Translations under genes and position numbers: made by a program
The notes under the pieces: model-generated
The model's input: the letters and a program-made list of their open reading frames with translations, nothing else
Database searches by the model: none
What the model was told of the DNA's origin: nothing
Part shown: positions 12,210 through 21,935 of the stretch, one piece after another
How positions within the stretch are numbered: position 1 is the stretch's first letter
How the letters are laid out: each line of letters starts with the position of its first letter
Assembly: GCF_030412785.1 (NCBI RefSeq)
Contig: NZ_CP125295.1
Coordinates: forward strand, 1,302,001-1,366,000
From: Paraburkholderia sabiae
GTDB lineage: Bacteria > Pseudomonadota > Gammaproteobacteria > Burkholderiales > Burkholderiaceae
Direction: 5' to 3'
DNA: 64,000 nt

Positions 12210-12872
12210 ATGGATTCCTCCCTGATACAGACCATCGTTGTCTACGCGCTGCCCGTGATTTTCGCGATCACGCTGCACGAAGCGGCTCACGGCTACGTCG
12301 CGCGCATGCTCGGCGACAACACCGCGTACGTGCTCGGCCGCGTGTCGTTCAATCCGATGCGGCACATCGACCCGATCGGCACGATCGTGATTCCGCTGGT
12401 GCTGTACTTCGCCACCAGCGGCGCGTTCATGTTCGGCTACGCGAAGCCGGTGCCCGTCGCCTTCGGCAATCTGCGCAATCCGCGCTGGGGCTCGCTGTGG
12501 GTCGCGCTCGCCGGGCCGCTGTGCAACTTCGTTCAGGCGCTGCTCTGGGGCGTGTTCGGCGTCGCGCTCGCCGCGCTCGCCATCGACGAACCGTTTTTCA
12601 CGCGCATGGCGCGCGCGGGCGTGTTCGTGAATCTGGTGCTCGGCGTGCTGAACCTGTTTCCGCTGCCGCCGCTCGACGGCGGCCGCGTGTTGACGGCGCT
12701 GCTGCCCGTGCGCCCCGCAATGGCGCTCGCGCGCCTCGAACCGTTTGGCTTTTTCATCGTGATGGCGCTCGTGATGACGGGCACGCTGACGCGCTTCTGG
12801 CTGAGCCCGCTCGTGAATATCGGCTACGCGGCAGTGACGGCTATCCTGACTCCCCTCGTTTCGCTTCTATAA
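12210..12872 (+). CDS. site-2 protease family (M50) membrane metalloprotease
   Basis: A 220-residue polytopic inner-membrane protein with about five hydrophobic segments. The zinc-binding HEAAH lies at residues 23-27 within the first membrane segment, and the second signature LFPLPPLDGGRV lies near residue 150, the arrangement of the short Rv2869/YwhC-like M50 subgroup. No PDZ domain is present. Substrate unknown; members cleave membrane-embedded regulators or remnant peptides. It lies just upstream of trpS (nine-base gap), an arrangement seen in many proteobacteria. Confidence 0.9.
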   Translation: MDSSLIQTIVVYALPVIFAITLHEAAHGYVARMLGDNTAYVLGRVSFNPMRHIDPIGTIVIPLVLYFATSGAFMFGYAKPVPVAFGNLRNPRWGSLWVALAGPLCNFVQALLWGVFGVALAALAIDEPFFTRMARAGVFVNLVLGVLNLFPLPPLDGGRVLTALLPVRPAMALARLEPFGFFIVMALVMTGTLTRFWLSPLVNIGYAAVTAILTPLVSLL

Positions 12873-12881
12873 ATCAAAACC

Positions 12882-14084
12882 ATGTACCCCGACCGTATCT
12901 TCTCCGGCATGCGGCCTACCGGCTCGCTGCACCTCGGCCACTATCACGGCGTGCTGAAAAACTGGGTGCGCCTGCAGTCCGAGTATCCGTGCTTTTTCTG
13001 TGTGGTCGACTGGCACGCGCTGACGACGCACTACGAAACGCCGGACGTGATCGAGAAGAATGTCTGGGACGTGCTGATCGACTGGCTCGCTTCGGGCATC
13101 GATCCCGCGCAGGCGACGCTGTTCATCCAGAGCCGCGTGCCCGAGCACGCCGAACTGGCGCTGCTGCTCGGCATGAGCACGCCGCTCAGCTGGCTCGAAC
13201 GCGTGCCGACGTACAAGGAGCAGATCGAAAAGCTGCGCGACAAGGATCTCGGCACGTACGGTTTCCTCGGTTATCCCGTGCTGATGGCGGCCGACATTCT
13301 GCTGTATCGCGCGTCGCTCGTTCCCGTCGGTGAAGATCAGGTGCCGCACGTCGAAATGGCGCGCGAAATGGCACGCCGCTTCAACTACATGTACGGCCGC
13401 GAGCCGGGCTTCGAAGAGAAAGCGAACGAAGCCGCGAAGAAGCTCGGCGGCAAGCGCTCGAAGCTGTATCACGAGCTGCGGAATGGGTATCAGCAGGAAG
13501 GCAACGAAGAAGCGCTCGAAAAGGCGCGCGCGATGCTGTCGGAGTCGCAGAGCCTGTCGATGAGCGATCGCGAGCGCCTGTTCGGCTACCTCGAAGGCTC
13601 GCGCAAGATCATCCTGCCGGAGCCGCAAGTGCTGCTGACGGAAGCGTCGCGGATGCCCGGACTCGACGGCCAGAAGATGTCGAAGTCGTACGGCAACACG
13701 ATCGGCCTGCGTGAAGACGCGGAAACGATCACGAAGAAAGTCCGCACGATGCCGACCGACCCGGCGCGCGTGCGCCGCACCGATCCGGGCGATCCAGACA
13801 AGTGCCCGGTGTGGCAGCTGCATCAGGTCTACACCGACAGCGAGACGCACGAGTGGGTGCAGAAGGGCTGCCGTTCGGCGGGTATCGGCTGTCTGGAGTG
13901 CAAGCAACCGGTGATCGAAGGCATTCTGCGCGAGCAGCAGCCGATGCTCGAGCGCGCGCAGAAGTATATGGACGACCCGTCGCTGCTGCGCGCGATCGTC
14001 GCGGATGGCTGCGACAAGGCGCGCCGTTTCGCGACGGAGACGATGCGCGACGTGCGTGAGGCGATGGGCCTCTCGTACACCTGA
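12882..14084 (+). CDS. trpS: Tryptophanyl-tRNA synthetase
   Basis: Class I aminoacyl-tRNA synthetase charging tRNA-Trp. The ATP-binding signatures are present as TGSLHLGHYHG near the N-terminus (residues 11-21) and QKMSKSYGNT in the second half. At 400 residues it is longer than the roughly 330-residue enzymes of enterobacteria; the extra length lies partly in a central segment (about 175-215) and in a Cys-containing region (CPVW...GCRSAGIGCLEC) after the KMSKS loop that could bind a metal, as in the longer proteobacterial TrpRS type. The stop overlaps the next start by one base. Confidence 0.96.
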   Translation: MYPDRIFSGMRPTGSLHLGHYHGVLKNWVRLQSEYPCFFCVVDWHALTTHYETPDVIEKNVWDVLIDWLASGIDPAQATLFIQSRVPEHAELALLLGMSTPLSWLERVPTYKEQIEKLRDKDLGTYGFLGYPVLMAADILLYRASLVPVGEDQVPHVEMAREMARRFNYMYGREPGFEEKANEAAKKLGGKRSKLYHELRNGYQQEGNEEALEKARAMLSESQSLSMSDRERLFGYLEGSRKIILPEPQVLLTEASRMPGLDGQKMSKSYGNTIGLREDAETITKKVRTMPTDPARVRRTDPGDPDKCPVWQLHQVYTDSETHEWVQKGCRSAGIGCLECKQPVIEGILREQQPMLERAQKYMDDPSLLRAIVADGCDKARRFATETMRDVREAMGLSYT

Positions 14085-14701
14085 TGGCGGACAGCCTGAA
14101 CCCGGGCGCGCCGGCCGCGAGTCACGCGGTGATCGGCGAGCCGTCGCGCTGGGTAAAGCGCTGGGCGCATCTGGTCGGAGCGGGCGGCGCCGTGCTGGAT
14201 GTGGCGTCGGGAGCAGGGCGGCACACGCGGTTCTTCGCGTCGCGCGGCCATCCCGTTACGGCGATCGACCGCGATGCGGCTGCGCTTGCATCGATGAACG
14301 GCATGCCGGGCATCGAAACCCTGGCCGCCGATATCGAAAACGGCCCGTGGCCGCTTCCGGCGAGTGCGCAATTTGCGGCCGTCGTCGTCACGAACTATCT
14401 GCACCGGCCGCTCTTTCCCCAATTGCTGGCCGCGCTCGCGCCGGATGGCGTGCTGATCTACGAAACCTTCGCACAGGGCAACGAAACGGTCGGCAAGCCA
14501 TCCAACCCCGCTTTTCTGCTCGCGCCGGGCGAGTTGCTCGACGCGGTGCGCGGGCAGTTACGTGTCGTTGCATTTCAGGACGGTTTCCTCGCGGAACCGC
14601 GCCCCGCCTACGTGCAGCGCATCTGCGCGATTCGCGAAGCGGACGGCTCGGTCAAAACGAAAGATAAGGGGGTTCCCCCGCGTTACGATTTGGCCGGTTA
14701 A
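14084..14701 (+). CDS. class I SAM-dependent methyltransferase
   Basis: A 205-residue Rossmann-fold methyltransferase. The SAM-binding motif I is seen as VLDVASGAGRHTRFFASRG, followed by an acidic motif II residue in TAIDRD and the VVTNYLHRPLF segment. It resembles TehB-type small-molecule methyltransferases, but the substrate cannot be named. Its ATG overlaps the trpS stop (TGATG), so it is translationally coupled to trpS. A functional link to tryptophan or tRNA is possible but only inferred from that coupling. Confidence 0.88.
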   Translation: MADSLNPGAPAASHAVIGEPSRWVKRWAHLVGAGGAVLDVASGAGRHTRFFASRGHPVTAIDRDAAALASMNGMPGIETLAADIENGPWPLPASAQFAAVVVTNYLHRPLFPQLLAALAPDGVLIYETFAQGNETVGKPSNPAFLLAPGELLDAVRGQLRVVAFQDGFLAEPRPAYVQRICAIREADGSVKTKDKGVPPRYDLAG

Positions 14702-14743
14702 TCCGCTACAATCGAAGTTTATCGAACAAATTCATGACGTTTC

Positions 14744-15652
<909 letters not shown>

Positions 15653-15687
15653 GCGCCTGAATTTTCAGGCGCCCTCCGGCATTTTTT
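15653..15687 (+). terminator. hairpin between dapA and bamC
   Basis: GCGCCTGA (15653-15660) and TCAGGCGC (15665-15672) form an 8-bp stem with loop ATTT directly after the dapA stop. A T6 run follows nine bases later (15682-15687), so termination may be partial. Confidence 0.45.
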
Positions 15688-15758
15688 CAACTGACGTCGA
15701 TATCGCCCACGGTCCTGCACCGAATCCGGCAGCGCGTTCTAGCTTCACGAAGGACCCC

Positions 15759-16907
15759 ATGAAACGTTCCGCACTTTCCCTCCACGCAACGCGCCTGGCG
15801 GCGCTGACGCTTGCGGCTGGCACGGTTGTGTCGCTTTCTGGCTGCGAGTCGCTGAACGACATGCTCGCGTCGGATCGCGTGAACTACAAGGCAACCGCGA
15901 GCGCGCCGCCGCTCGCGGTGCCGAGCGATCTGACGGCCGCGCAGATCGACCAGCGCTATGTGGCGCCGCCCGCCGGCACCGCGCTTGGCGGCGCACCGGA
16001 GCGCGCGAAGACGTCAGCCGGCAACCTGACGGAAGGCGTGCCGAACGCGCAGGATCCGATGGGCATGCACGTCGACCGCGACGGCGACCGCCGCTGGCTG
16101 GTCGTGAACGGCCGCTCGCCGGAACAACTGTGGCCGCAGCTGCAGGAATTCTGGACGGAGAACGGCTTCTCGCTGAAGACGGACGCTCCGGCGACGGGCA
16201 TCATGGCCACCGATTGGGCGGAAAACCGCGCGAATATTCCGGACGACTGGTTTCGCCGCACAGTCGGCAAGGTGATCGATTTCGCCTACTCGTCGGGCAC
16301 GCGGGACAGCTTCCGCACGCTGGTTTCGCGCGATGCGAACGGCGGCACGGACATCTCGATCACGCACGCGGCCATGGAAGAGGTGATGACGGGGCAGGAC
16401 AAGACATCGTCGCGCTGGGTCGAGCGTCCGCGCGATCCGGCACTCGAAGCCGAATTCCTGGCCAAGCTGATGCAGAAGTTCGGCCTCACCGACGCGCAAT
16501 CGAAGCAGCTGCTGACGGACGCGCGTCCGGCGACGGCAGCGGCCCAGCTGGACAAGGCGGCAGGCGGCGCGACGCTGGATCTGCCCGAATCGTTCGATCG
16601 CGCCTGGCTGCGCGTCGGTCTCGCGCTCGATCGCACGAACTTCACGGTCGACAACCGTGATCGCGAAAAGGGCATCTACTACGTTCGTTACGCGGACTCG
16701 ATGCAGGAACTCAAGCGCGACGGCCTGTTCGGCAAGCTGTTCTACAGCGAGAAGAGTGTGAAGAAGGACGGCCACGAATTCCTCGTCAACGTTCGCTCGA
16801 AGGGCGACGCGCTGACGCAGGTTGCCGTCGTCGATTCGAACGGCCAGGTGGATACGTCGTCGGACGCGCAGCGCATCGTGTCGCTGCTGCACGCGCAACT
16901 CAACTAA
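15759..16907 (+). CDS. bamC: outer membrane assembly lipoprotein BamC (NlpB)
   Basis: Lipoprotein component of the beta-barrel assembly machine. The 382-residue product starts with a signal peptide ending in the lipobox LSGC (about residues 25-28), followed by the extended Pro-rich N-terminal lasso (VNYKATASAPPLAVPSDL) known to contact BamD, and then two helix-grip domains. The ATG at 15759 gives the correct signal peptide; an earlier in-frame ATG inside dapA would not. Partner bamB lies 8.5 kb downstream in a different operon. Confidence 0.93.
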   Translation: MKRSALSLHATRLAALTLAAGTVVSLSGCESLNDMLASDRVNYKATASAPPLAVPSDLTAAQIDQRYVAPPAGTALGGAPERAKTSAGNLTEGVPNAQDPMGMHVDRDGDRRWLVVNGRSPEQLWPQLQEFWTENGFSLKTDAPATGIMATDWAENRANIPDDWFRRTVGKVIDFAYSSGTRDSFRTLVSRDANGGTDISITHAAMEEVMTGQDKTSSRWVERPRDPALEAEFLAKLMQKFGLTDAQSKQLLTDARPATAAAQLDKAAGGATLDLPESFDRAWLRVGLALDRTNFTVDNRDREKGIYYVRYADSMQELKRDGLFGKLFYSEKSVKKDGHEFLVNVRSKGDALTQVAVVDSNGQVDTSSDAQRIVSLLHAQLN

Positions 16908-16915
16908 GGCGGGTC

Positions 16916-17689
16916 GTGCGATTCGCCAGTCTGGGAAGCGGCAGTGAAGGCAATGCATTGCTGGTCGAAGCCCAAAGCGGTGCAACGACCACGCGGGTTC
17001 TGCTGGACTGCGGCTTCTCGGGCAAGGAAGTCGCCCGTCGGTTAGAGCGGCTGGGCACGGGCGTCGACGAGCTCGACGCCATTCTCATCACCCACGAACA
17101 CAGCGATCACATCGGCAGCGCGCTCACGCTGGCGCGCAAACTGTCGATTCCGCTGTACATGAGCTGGGGCACGGCGCGCGCCGTCGGCGCCGACGAGGCC
17201 GATGTCGAACTGCACGTGTTGTGGGGCGACGAAGCGGTCGAAATCGGCGATCTGAGCGTTTTGCCGTATACCGTGCCGCACGACGCGCGCGAGCCGCTGC
17301 AATACGTGTTCTCCGATGGCGCGTCCCGGCTGGGCGTACTGACCGACGTCGGCACGTCGACGCCGCACATCGGCGCGGTGTTGAGCGGCTGCGATGCGCT
17401 TGTCCTCGAATGCAATCACGATGTTCAGATGCTCGCTGCGTCGCGCTACCCGCCGTCGTTGAAGGCGCGGATCGGCGGAAATCATGGGCATCTGAACAAT
17501 GACGCGGCGGCGGAGATCCTCGCGTCGCTCGATCGTTCGAAGTTGCGGCATCTCGTCGCGGCGCACCTGAGTCAGCAGAACAATCTGCCGGAACTGGCGC
17601 AGGCAGCGATGGCAGCCGTCCTGGGCGCGGCGACGACGGAAGTGGTGGTCGCGACGCAAAGCGAAGGATTCGCCTGGCTGACTCTTTGA
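16916..17689 (+). CDS. MBL-fold metallohydrolase (YycJ/WalJ-like)
   Basis: A 257-residue metallo-beta-lactamase-fold protein with the dinuclear metal motif THEHSDHIG near residue 60, plus later LECNHD and GNHGHL segments. It resembles the YycJ/WalJ and PhnP-like branch, whose better-studied members act on nucleic acids; here the substrate is unassigned. The start is GTG at 16916, eight bases after the bamC stop, with an AAGGCGGG stretch as ribosome-binding site, suggesting translational coupling. It ends the dapA-bamC unit at a strong shared terminator. Confidence 0.88.
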   Translation: MRFASLGSGSEGNALLVEAQSGATTTRVLLDCGFSGKEVARRLERLGTGVDELDAILITHEHSDHIGSALTLARKLSIPLYMSWGTARAVGADEADVELHVLWGDEAVEIGDLSVLPYTVPHDAREPLQYVFSDGASRLGVLTDVGTSTPHIGAVLSGCDALVLECNHDVQMLAASRYPPSLKARIGGNHGHLNNDAAAEILASLDRSKLRHLVAAHLSQQNNLPELAQAAMAAVLGAATTEVVVATQSEGFAWLTL

Positions 17690-17712
17690 GCCGCGCGGCG
17701 CGCTGAGAAAAT

Positions 17713-17755
17713 AAAAACGCCCGTGACGAGAAATCGTCACGGGCGTTTTGTTTTG
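17713..17755. terminator. bidirectional Rho-independent terminator
   Basis: AAAACGCCCGTGACG (17714-17728) pairs perfectly with CGTCACGGGCGTTTT (17735-17749), a 15-bp stem with a six-base loop. T-rich and A-rich flanks serve both convergent neighbours. Confidence 0.92.
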
Positions 17756-17791
17756 GCTAGCCGCAAGGTCGCGAGTAGCGATCAGCGCCTA

Positions 17792-18490
17792 TCAGTTACG
17801 GTTGCCGCCGAAAATACCGAGGATCGACAGCAGGTTCACGAACACGTTATACAGATCGAGGTAGATCGCGAGCGTGGCCGTGATGTAGTTCGTCTCGCCG
17901 CCGTTCACGACGCGCTGCACGTCGAACAGCATGTACGCCGAGAAGATCACGATAGCCAGCACGGACACCGTCAGCATCAGCGCAGGCAGTTGCAGAAAAA
18001 TATTCGCAACCATCGCCAGCAGCAGCACGATCACGCCCATGAACAGCCATTTGCCGAGGCCCGAGAAGTCGCGCTTGCTGACCGTGGCGATCGTCGCCAT
18101 GGCCGCGAAGATCACACCAGTGCCACCGAAGGCGAGCATGATCAGCGACGGTCCGTTCGAAAAGCCGAGGATGAAGCTCAGCAGCCGCGACAGCATCAGG
18201 CCCATGAAGAACGTGAAGCCGAGCAGCACGAACACGCCGGCCGCGCTGTCTTTCGTCTTTTGAATGGCGAACATGAAGCCGAACGCGATCGCGAAGAACG
18301 CGAGCATGCTCATGGCCGGGCTGGTGGCGGCGAACAGCGAGAAGCCGGTCGCGACGCCCACCCACGCGCCGAGAACGGTCGGCACCATCGACAGCGCGAG
18401 CAGCCAGTAAGTGTTGCGCAGCACCCGGTTGCGGGTCTCGGCCGTGGTGACGGAGCCGCCGCGGCCAAAGTTATAGGGATATTCGTTCAT
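17792..18490 (-). CDS. Bax inhibitor-1/YccA family membrane protein
   Basis: A 232-residue inner-membrane protein with about seven transmembrane segments and the BI-1 family terminal segment YLDLYNVFVNLLSILG. YccA is a substrate and inhibitor of FtsH in enterobacteria, and family members can act as calcium-leak channels; neither role is tested here. FtsH's regulators HflK and HflC are encoded 12 kb downstream. The ATG at 18490 (MNEYPYNFGRGG) has AAGGAGAG just upstream, which is preferred over an ATG 78 bases further out. Confidence 0.92.
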   Translation of the reverse strand: MNEYPYNFGRGGSVTTAETRNRVLRNTYWLLALSMVPTVLGAWVGVATGFSLFAATSPAMSMLAFFAIAFGFMFAIQKTKDSAAGVFVLLGFTFFMGLMLSRLLSFILGFSNGPSLIMLAFGGTGVIFAAMATIATVSKRDFSGLGKWLFMGVIVLLLAMVANIFLQLPALMLTVSVLAIVIFSAYMLFDVQRVVNGGETNYITATLAIYLDLYNVFVNLLSILGIFGGNRN

Positions 18491-18815
18491 GGTCTCTCCT
18501 TGCGTCAGACGCAGTGTTGCGACGTGGCTTGCAACGGTTTTCGTACGGCGCCGGCTGGCGGTTGCCATCCGGCACGCGAACCCACAACCCTAAGATTAAC
18601 GCTGGATCGGGGAGTTTCAATGCGGCGCACAACACCGTGCGATTTCATTGTGTTACCCCTTTCTTAGCCCTGTCTTAAAAAGAAGTATGACGGAATCGCG
18701 GTACTTTCGATTCGACCTTACAGTATCGTAAGGGTTCAATCGCAATCATACACGGGAACATGCTACAATAGCGGATTCATTTAAATCTGTAACCTCTTAA
18801 TTTTCTGGAGTTTTT
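18491..18815. other. 325-base divergent intergenic region, yccA-like gene to ndk
   Basis: No gene is supported here. It holds the ribosome-binding site of the BI-1 gene at its left edge, a small CCTTAC/GTAAGG inverted repeat at 18716-18733 and the ndk promoter region at its right end. The rest shows no recognisable structure. Confidence 0.6.
18761..18769 (+). promoter_or_regulatory. extended -10 promoter for ndk
   Basis: TGCTACAAT matches the extended -10 form (TG-N-TACAAT) 46 bases upstream of the ndk ATG, with a weak -35 region. It probably also drives rlmN and the genes beyond. Confidence 0.5.
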
Positions 18816-19241
18816 ATGGCGATCGAACGCACCCTGTCGATTATCAAGCCGGACGCAGTGGCCAAGAACGTGATCGGCCAGATCTACAGCCGCTTCGAAA
18901 ACGCTGGCCTGAAGATCGTGGCATCGCGCATGGTTCACCTGTCGCGCGCCGACGCAGAGAAGTTCTACGCTGTGCACGCTGCGCGCCCGTTCTTCAAGGA
19001 TCTGGTTGAATTCATGATCTCGGGTCCGGTGCAGGTTCAGGTTCTGGAAGGCGAAGGCGCCATCCTGAAGAACCGCGACCTGATGGGTGCAACGGATCCG
19101 AAGAAGGCCGACAAGGGCACGATCCGCGCTGACTTCGCGGACAGCATCGACGCGAACGCAGTCCACGGTTCGGACGCTCCGGAAACGGCAGCCGTCGAAA
19201 TCGCCTTCTTCTTCCCGGCGGTCAACGTCTACTCGCGCTAA
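18816..19241 (+). CDS. ndk: Nucleoside diphosphate kinase
   Basis: Transfers the gamma phosphate of ATP to nucleoside diphosphates through a phosphohistidine. The 141-residue length is typical. The catalytic histidine is His117 in the signature [12 protein letters not shown], and the N-terminal [12 protein letters not shown] is the family start. A CTGGAG ribosome-binding site precedes the ATG. It heads the conserved ndk-rlmN-rodZ-ispG-hisS cluster. Confidence 0.99.
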   Translation: MAIERTLSIIKPDAVAKNVIGQIYSRFENAGLKIVASRMVHLSRADAEKFYAVHAARPFFKDLVEFMISGPVQVQVLEGEGAILKNRDLMGATDPKKADKGTIRADFADSIDANAVHGSDAPETAAVEIAFFFPAVNVYSR

Positions 19242-19293
19242 GCGCTTCGTCAGACAGCAGCAATAGCAGCAGGAGCGGGCGCGAGCGGTTTAC

Positions 19294-19321
19294 GCGTTCA
19301 TGCAGCTTGTTGCATGAACGC
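19294..19321 (+). promoter_or_regulatory. perfect 11-bp hairpin in the rlmN leader
   Basis: GCGTTCATGCA (19294-19304) and TGCATGAACGC (19311-19321) pair perfectly around GCTTGT. It lies between ndk and rlmN, with no T-run behind it, 28 bases before the preferred rlmN start. Confidence 0.5.
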
Positions 19322-19349
19322 AGTCTCGCACTGAATGGCAGGATTCGAT

Positions 19350-20498
19350 ATGACGAGCAGTCCAACCGTCAACCTTCTCGATCTCGACGCCGCAGGCCTC
19401 GTCGCGTATTGCGACAGCCTCGGCGAGAAGCCGTTTCGCGCCAAACAATTGCAGCGCTGGATTCACCAGTACAACGCTGCCGACTTCGACGGGATGACCG
19501 ATCTCGCGAAGTCCTTGCGCGAAAAGCTGAAAGGCCGCGCATCGATCACGATGCCGCCTATCGTCAGCGACCATATTTCTACCGACGGCACACGCAAGTG
19601 GCTCGTCGATGTCGGCAACGGCAATGCCGTCGAAACCGTGTTTATCCCCGAAGAAACGCGTGGCACGCTGTGCGTGTCGTCGCAGGCGGGGTGCGCCGTC
19701 AATTGCCGGTTCTGTTCGACGGGCAAGCAGGGTTTCTCACGCAATCTCAGCACGGGCGAAATCATCGGCCAGTTGCGCATGGCCGAGTTTGCGCTGCGGG
19801 CATCGCTCGGCACGGCCGGCGGCCGCGCGACGGGCGGTGAGGGCAAGGGTGAGCGCGTCGTCACGAACGTCGTGATGATGGGCATGGGCGAGCCGCTACT
19901 CAATTACGACGCGGTCGTGCCCGCCATGCGCCTGATGCTCGACGACAACGCGTACGGGCTGTCGCGCCGTCGCGTTACGCTGTCCACTTCGGGCGTGGTG
20001 CCGATGATGGACCGGCTCGGCGCCGATCTCCCCGTGGCTCTCGCCGTCTCGCTGCACGCGCCGAACGACGCGCTGCGCGACGAGCTGGTGCCGCTCAACA
20101 AGAAGTATCCGTTGCGCGAGCTGATGGCGGCTTGCCAGCGATATCTGAAAGTCGCGCCGCGCGACTTCATCACATTCGAATACTGCATGCTCGACGGCGT
20201 GAACGACAGCGAGGCGCATGCACGCGAGTTGCTCGCCGTTACCCGTGACGTGCCGTGCAAGTTCAACCTGATTCCGTTCAATCCGTTTCCGGAGTCGGGT
20301 TTATTGCGTTCGAAGAACGAACAGATCAAGCGTTTCGCGCAGGTGTTGATCGACGCAGGCGTCGTCACGACCGTGCGCAAGACGCGTGGCGACGACATCG
20401 ACGCGGCGTGCGGTCAACTGGCCGGCGCCGTCAAGGACCGTACGCGCCTCGCCGAGCGAACCGGCAAGGGCAAGGTCATCGAAGTCCGTGCCGTGTAA
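19350..20498 (+). CDS. rlmN: dual-specificity 23S rRNA/tRNA adenine-C2 methyltransferase RlmN
   Basis: Radical-SAM enzyme that methylates A2503 of 23S rRNA and A37 of some tRNAs. The cluster motif CAVNCRFC supplies three cysteines (115, 119, 122 from this start), and the two mechanistic cysteines are visible at 108 ([10 protein letters not shown]) and 354 (DAACGQLAG). MGMGEPLLN is also diagnostic. The ATG at 19350 is chosen because AGGA lies six bases upstream; the ATG at 19335 would add five residues. There is a Gly-rich insert ([17 protein letters not shown]) at about residues 153-169 that looks like a surface loop. Confidence 0.97.
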   Translation: MTSSPTVNLLDLDAAGLVAYCDSLGEKPFRAKQLQRWIHQYNAADFDGMTDLAKSLREKLKGRASITMPPIVSDHISTDGTRKWLVDVGNGNAVETVFIPEETRGTLCVSSQAGCAVNCRFCSTGKQGFSRNLSTGEIIGQLRMAEFALRASLGTAGGRATGGEGKGERVVTNVVMMGMGEPLLNYDAVVPAMRLMLDDNAYGLSRRRVTLSTSGVVPMMDRLGADLPVALAVSLHAPNDALRDELVPLNKKYPLRELMAACQRYLKVAPRDFITFEYCMLDGVNDSEAHARELLAVTRDVPCKFNLIPFNPFPESGLLRSKNEQIKRFAQVLIDAGVVTTVRKTRGDDIDAACGQLAGAVKDRTRLAERTGKGKVIEVRAV

Positions 20499-20708
20499 GG
20501 CCCTCGACAGGCGCAAAGAGGCGGCAAGTCAGCAAGCCGGCTTCTCGGGGCGCGCCATGTCGGGTGAAGTGAAAAGAAAGTTTGCAAAATCGATCGGAAG
20601 CGGCACGTGCAGCCGCACATTTTGTTATAAACGGTCTGCGAAACCGGGCACGGCAAAAAGCCGCCCGTTCGCATGAGTGATAAAAGAATCGACGCGAAAG
20701 GATTTGGG

Positions 20709-21812
20709 ATGAGTGAGCCGCAGCACCCGCAACCGCACGACATGGATACACATTCGGATCGACCGCTGTCGGCGGCCGCGCCGGCTGCCGTGCCGACCGG
20801 GTTCGACTCGCTGGCTGCCGTCGGCGCGCGGCTCGCGCAGTTGCGCGAATCGAAGGGTTGGTCGATCGAGGATGTGTCGGCGCGCCTGAAGGTCTCGCCG
20901 GGCAAGCTGCGCGGGCTCGAAGCAGGCGATCTCAGCCAGTTGCCGGACACGACGTTCGCGCTGGGCGTGGTGCGCAGCTACGCGAAGATGGTGGGCGCTG
21001 ATCCGGCACCGATGACGCAGGCGCTGCGTCGCGAAAAAGGCGTGCCGGAACCCGCGCTGACCATGCCCGCGTCGGCGGGAACGGATTTGCCGCGCGGCAA
21101 GGTGTCGCTGTCGCTGGGTACGAGTGCGCCGCGTCGTCGTTCGTGGATCTGGGTCGTGGCACTTGCTGTGGTCGTGGTGATCGCGCTTGCCATGTGGCAC
21201 ACGAACAATGGCGATTCCAATGCATGGCTCGCGCGTCTGAAGGGTATCGCGGGCGGTTCGGCGAGCACGGAAAGCGCGTCGTCGGTTGCTGGGCAGCCGG
21301 CGAGCGGCGCATCCGTGACGGGCGAGGTGACAGGTTCGGCGTCCGAGCCCCAAGCCGACACGCAAACGCAGTCAGCCGAAGAAGGCGCTTCGTCGGCAAC
21401 GCCGATGCCCACGCCGCTTCCGATGGCCGGCGTCACGCCGGCATCGAATGCAGCATCGGCGTCCGCGCCGGCCGCTGCCGCGCCGAAGGTCGCGAGCGCG
21501 GCTCCCGCTGTCGCGGCGGCTGCGTCGGCGGCTTCCGCTGGCGAGCCGACGGTCGCGCCCGCAGGCTCGTCGACGGTCTCGCTGTCGGTCAAGCAGGACA
21601 GCTGGTTCAGCGTGCGTCAGAAGGACGGCAAGGAAGTGTTCTCGGGCCTCGTGCACGGCGGAGAAACGAAGGAAGTCAGTGGCCAGCCGCCGCTCAAGGT
21701 GACGGTCGGCAACAAGGCGGGTCTGGACTCGATTACGCTGGACGGCCAGCCGGTCGACCCGGCCAAATATGCGTCGGCGAAGGGCAATGTGGCGCGTTTC
21801 GCGCTGCCCTGA
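20709..21812 (+). CDS. RodZ-like helix-turn-helix membrane protein
   Basis: A 367-residue bitopic protein with the RodZ layout: an N-terminal cytoplasmic Cro/XRE-type helix-turn-helix domain (about 36-102), a single transmembrane segment (about 146-163) preceded by PRRRS, a long Ala/Ser/Pro-rich linker, and a C-terminal DUF4115 beta domain ending near residue 366. RodZ links MreB to the elongasome and sets rod shape. The start at 20709 has AAAGGA seven bases upstream and is preferred over the ATG at 20673. Its position before ispG is conserved in proteobacteria. Confidence 0.9.
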   Translation: MSEPQHPQPHDMDTHSDRPLSAAAPAAVPTGFDSLAAVGARLAQLRESKGWSIEDVSARLKVSPGKLRGLEAGDLSQLPDTTFALGVVRSYAKMVGADPAPMTQALRREKGVPEPALTMPASAGTDLPRGKVSLSLGTSAPRRRSWIWVVALAVVVVIALAMWHTNNGDSNAWLARLKGIAGGSASTESASSVAGQPASGASVTGEVTGSASEPQADTQTQSAEEGASSATPMPTPLPMAGVTPASNAASASAPAAAAPKVASAAPAVAAAASAASAGEPTVAPAGSSTVSLSVKQDSWFSVRQKDGKEVFSGLVHGGETKEVSGQPPLKVTVGNKAGLDSITLDGQPVDPAKYASAKGNVARFALP

Positions 21813-21935
21813 CCCTAATCAATCGTGTGCGTCGCGGCTTTGAGGCCGCGGCGCTTTTTCAATTCAGGCGTCGTTTTTCGTCACACGGCTCAACGTGTTC
21901 CGGGCCATGAGCGGGCGACGCAAGCGGGTTTATCG

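Noticed and set aside
17723..18667. Plus-strand frame opposite the BI-1 family gene
   Set aside because: Very His/Glu/Arg-rich shadow; the seven-helix membrane protein on the minus strand is certain.
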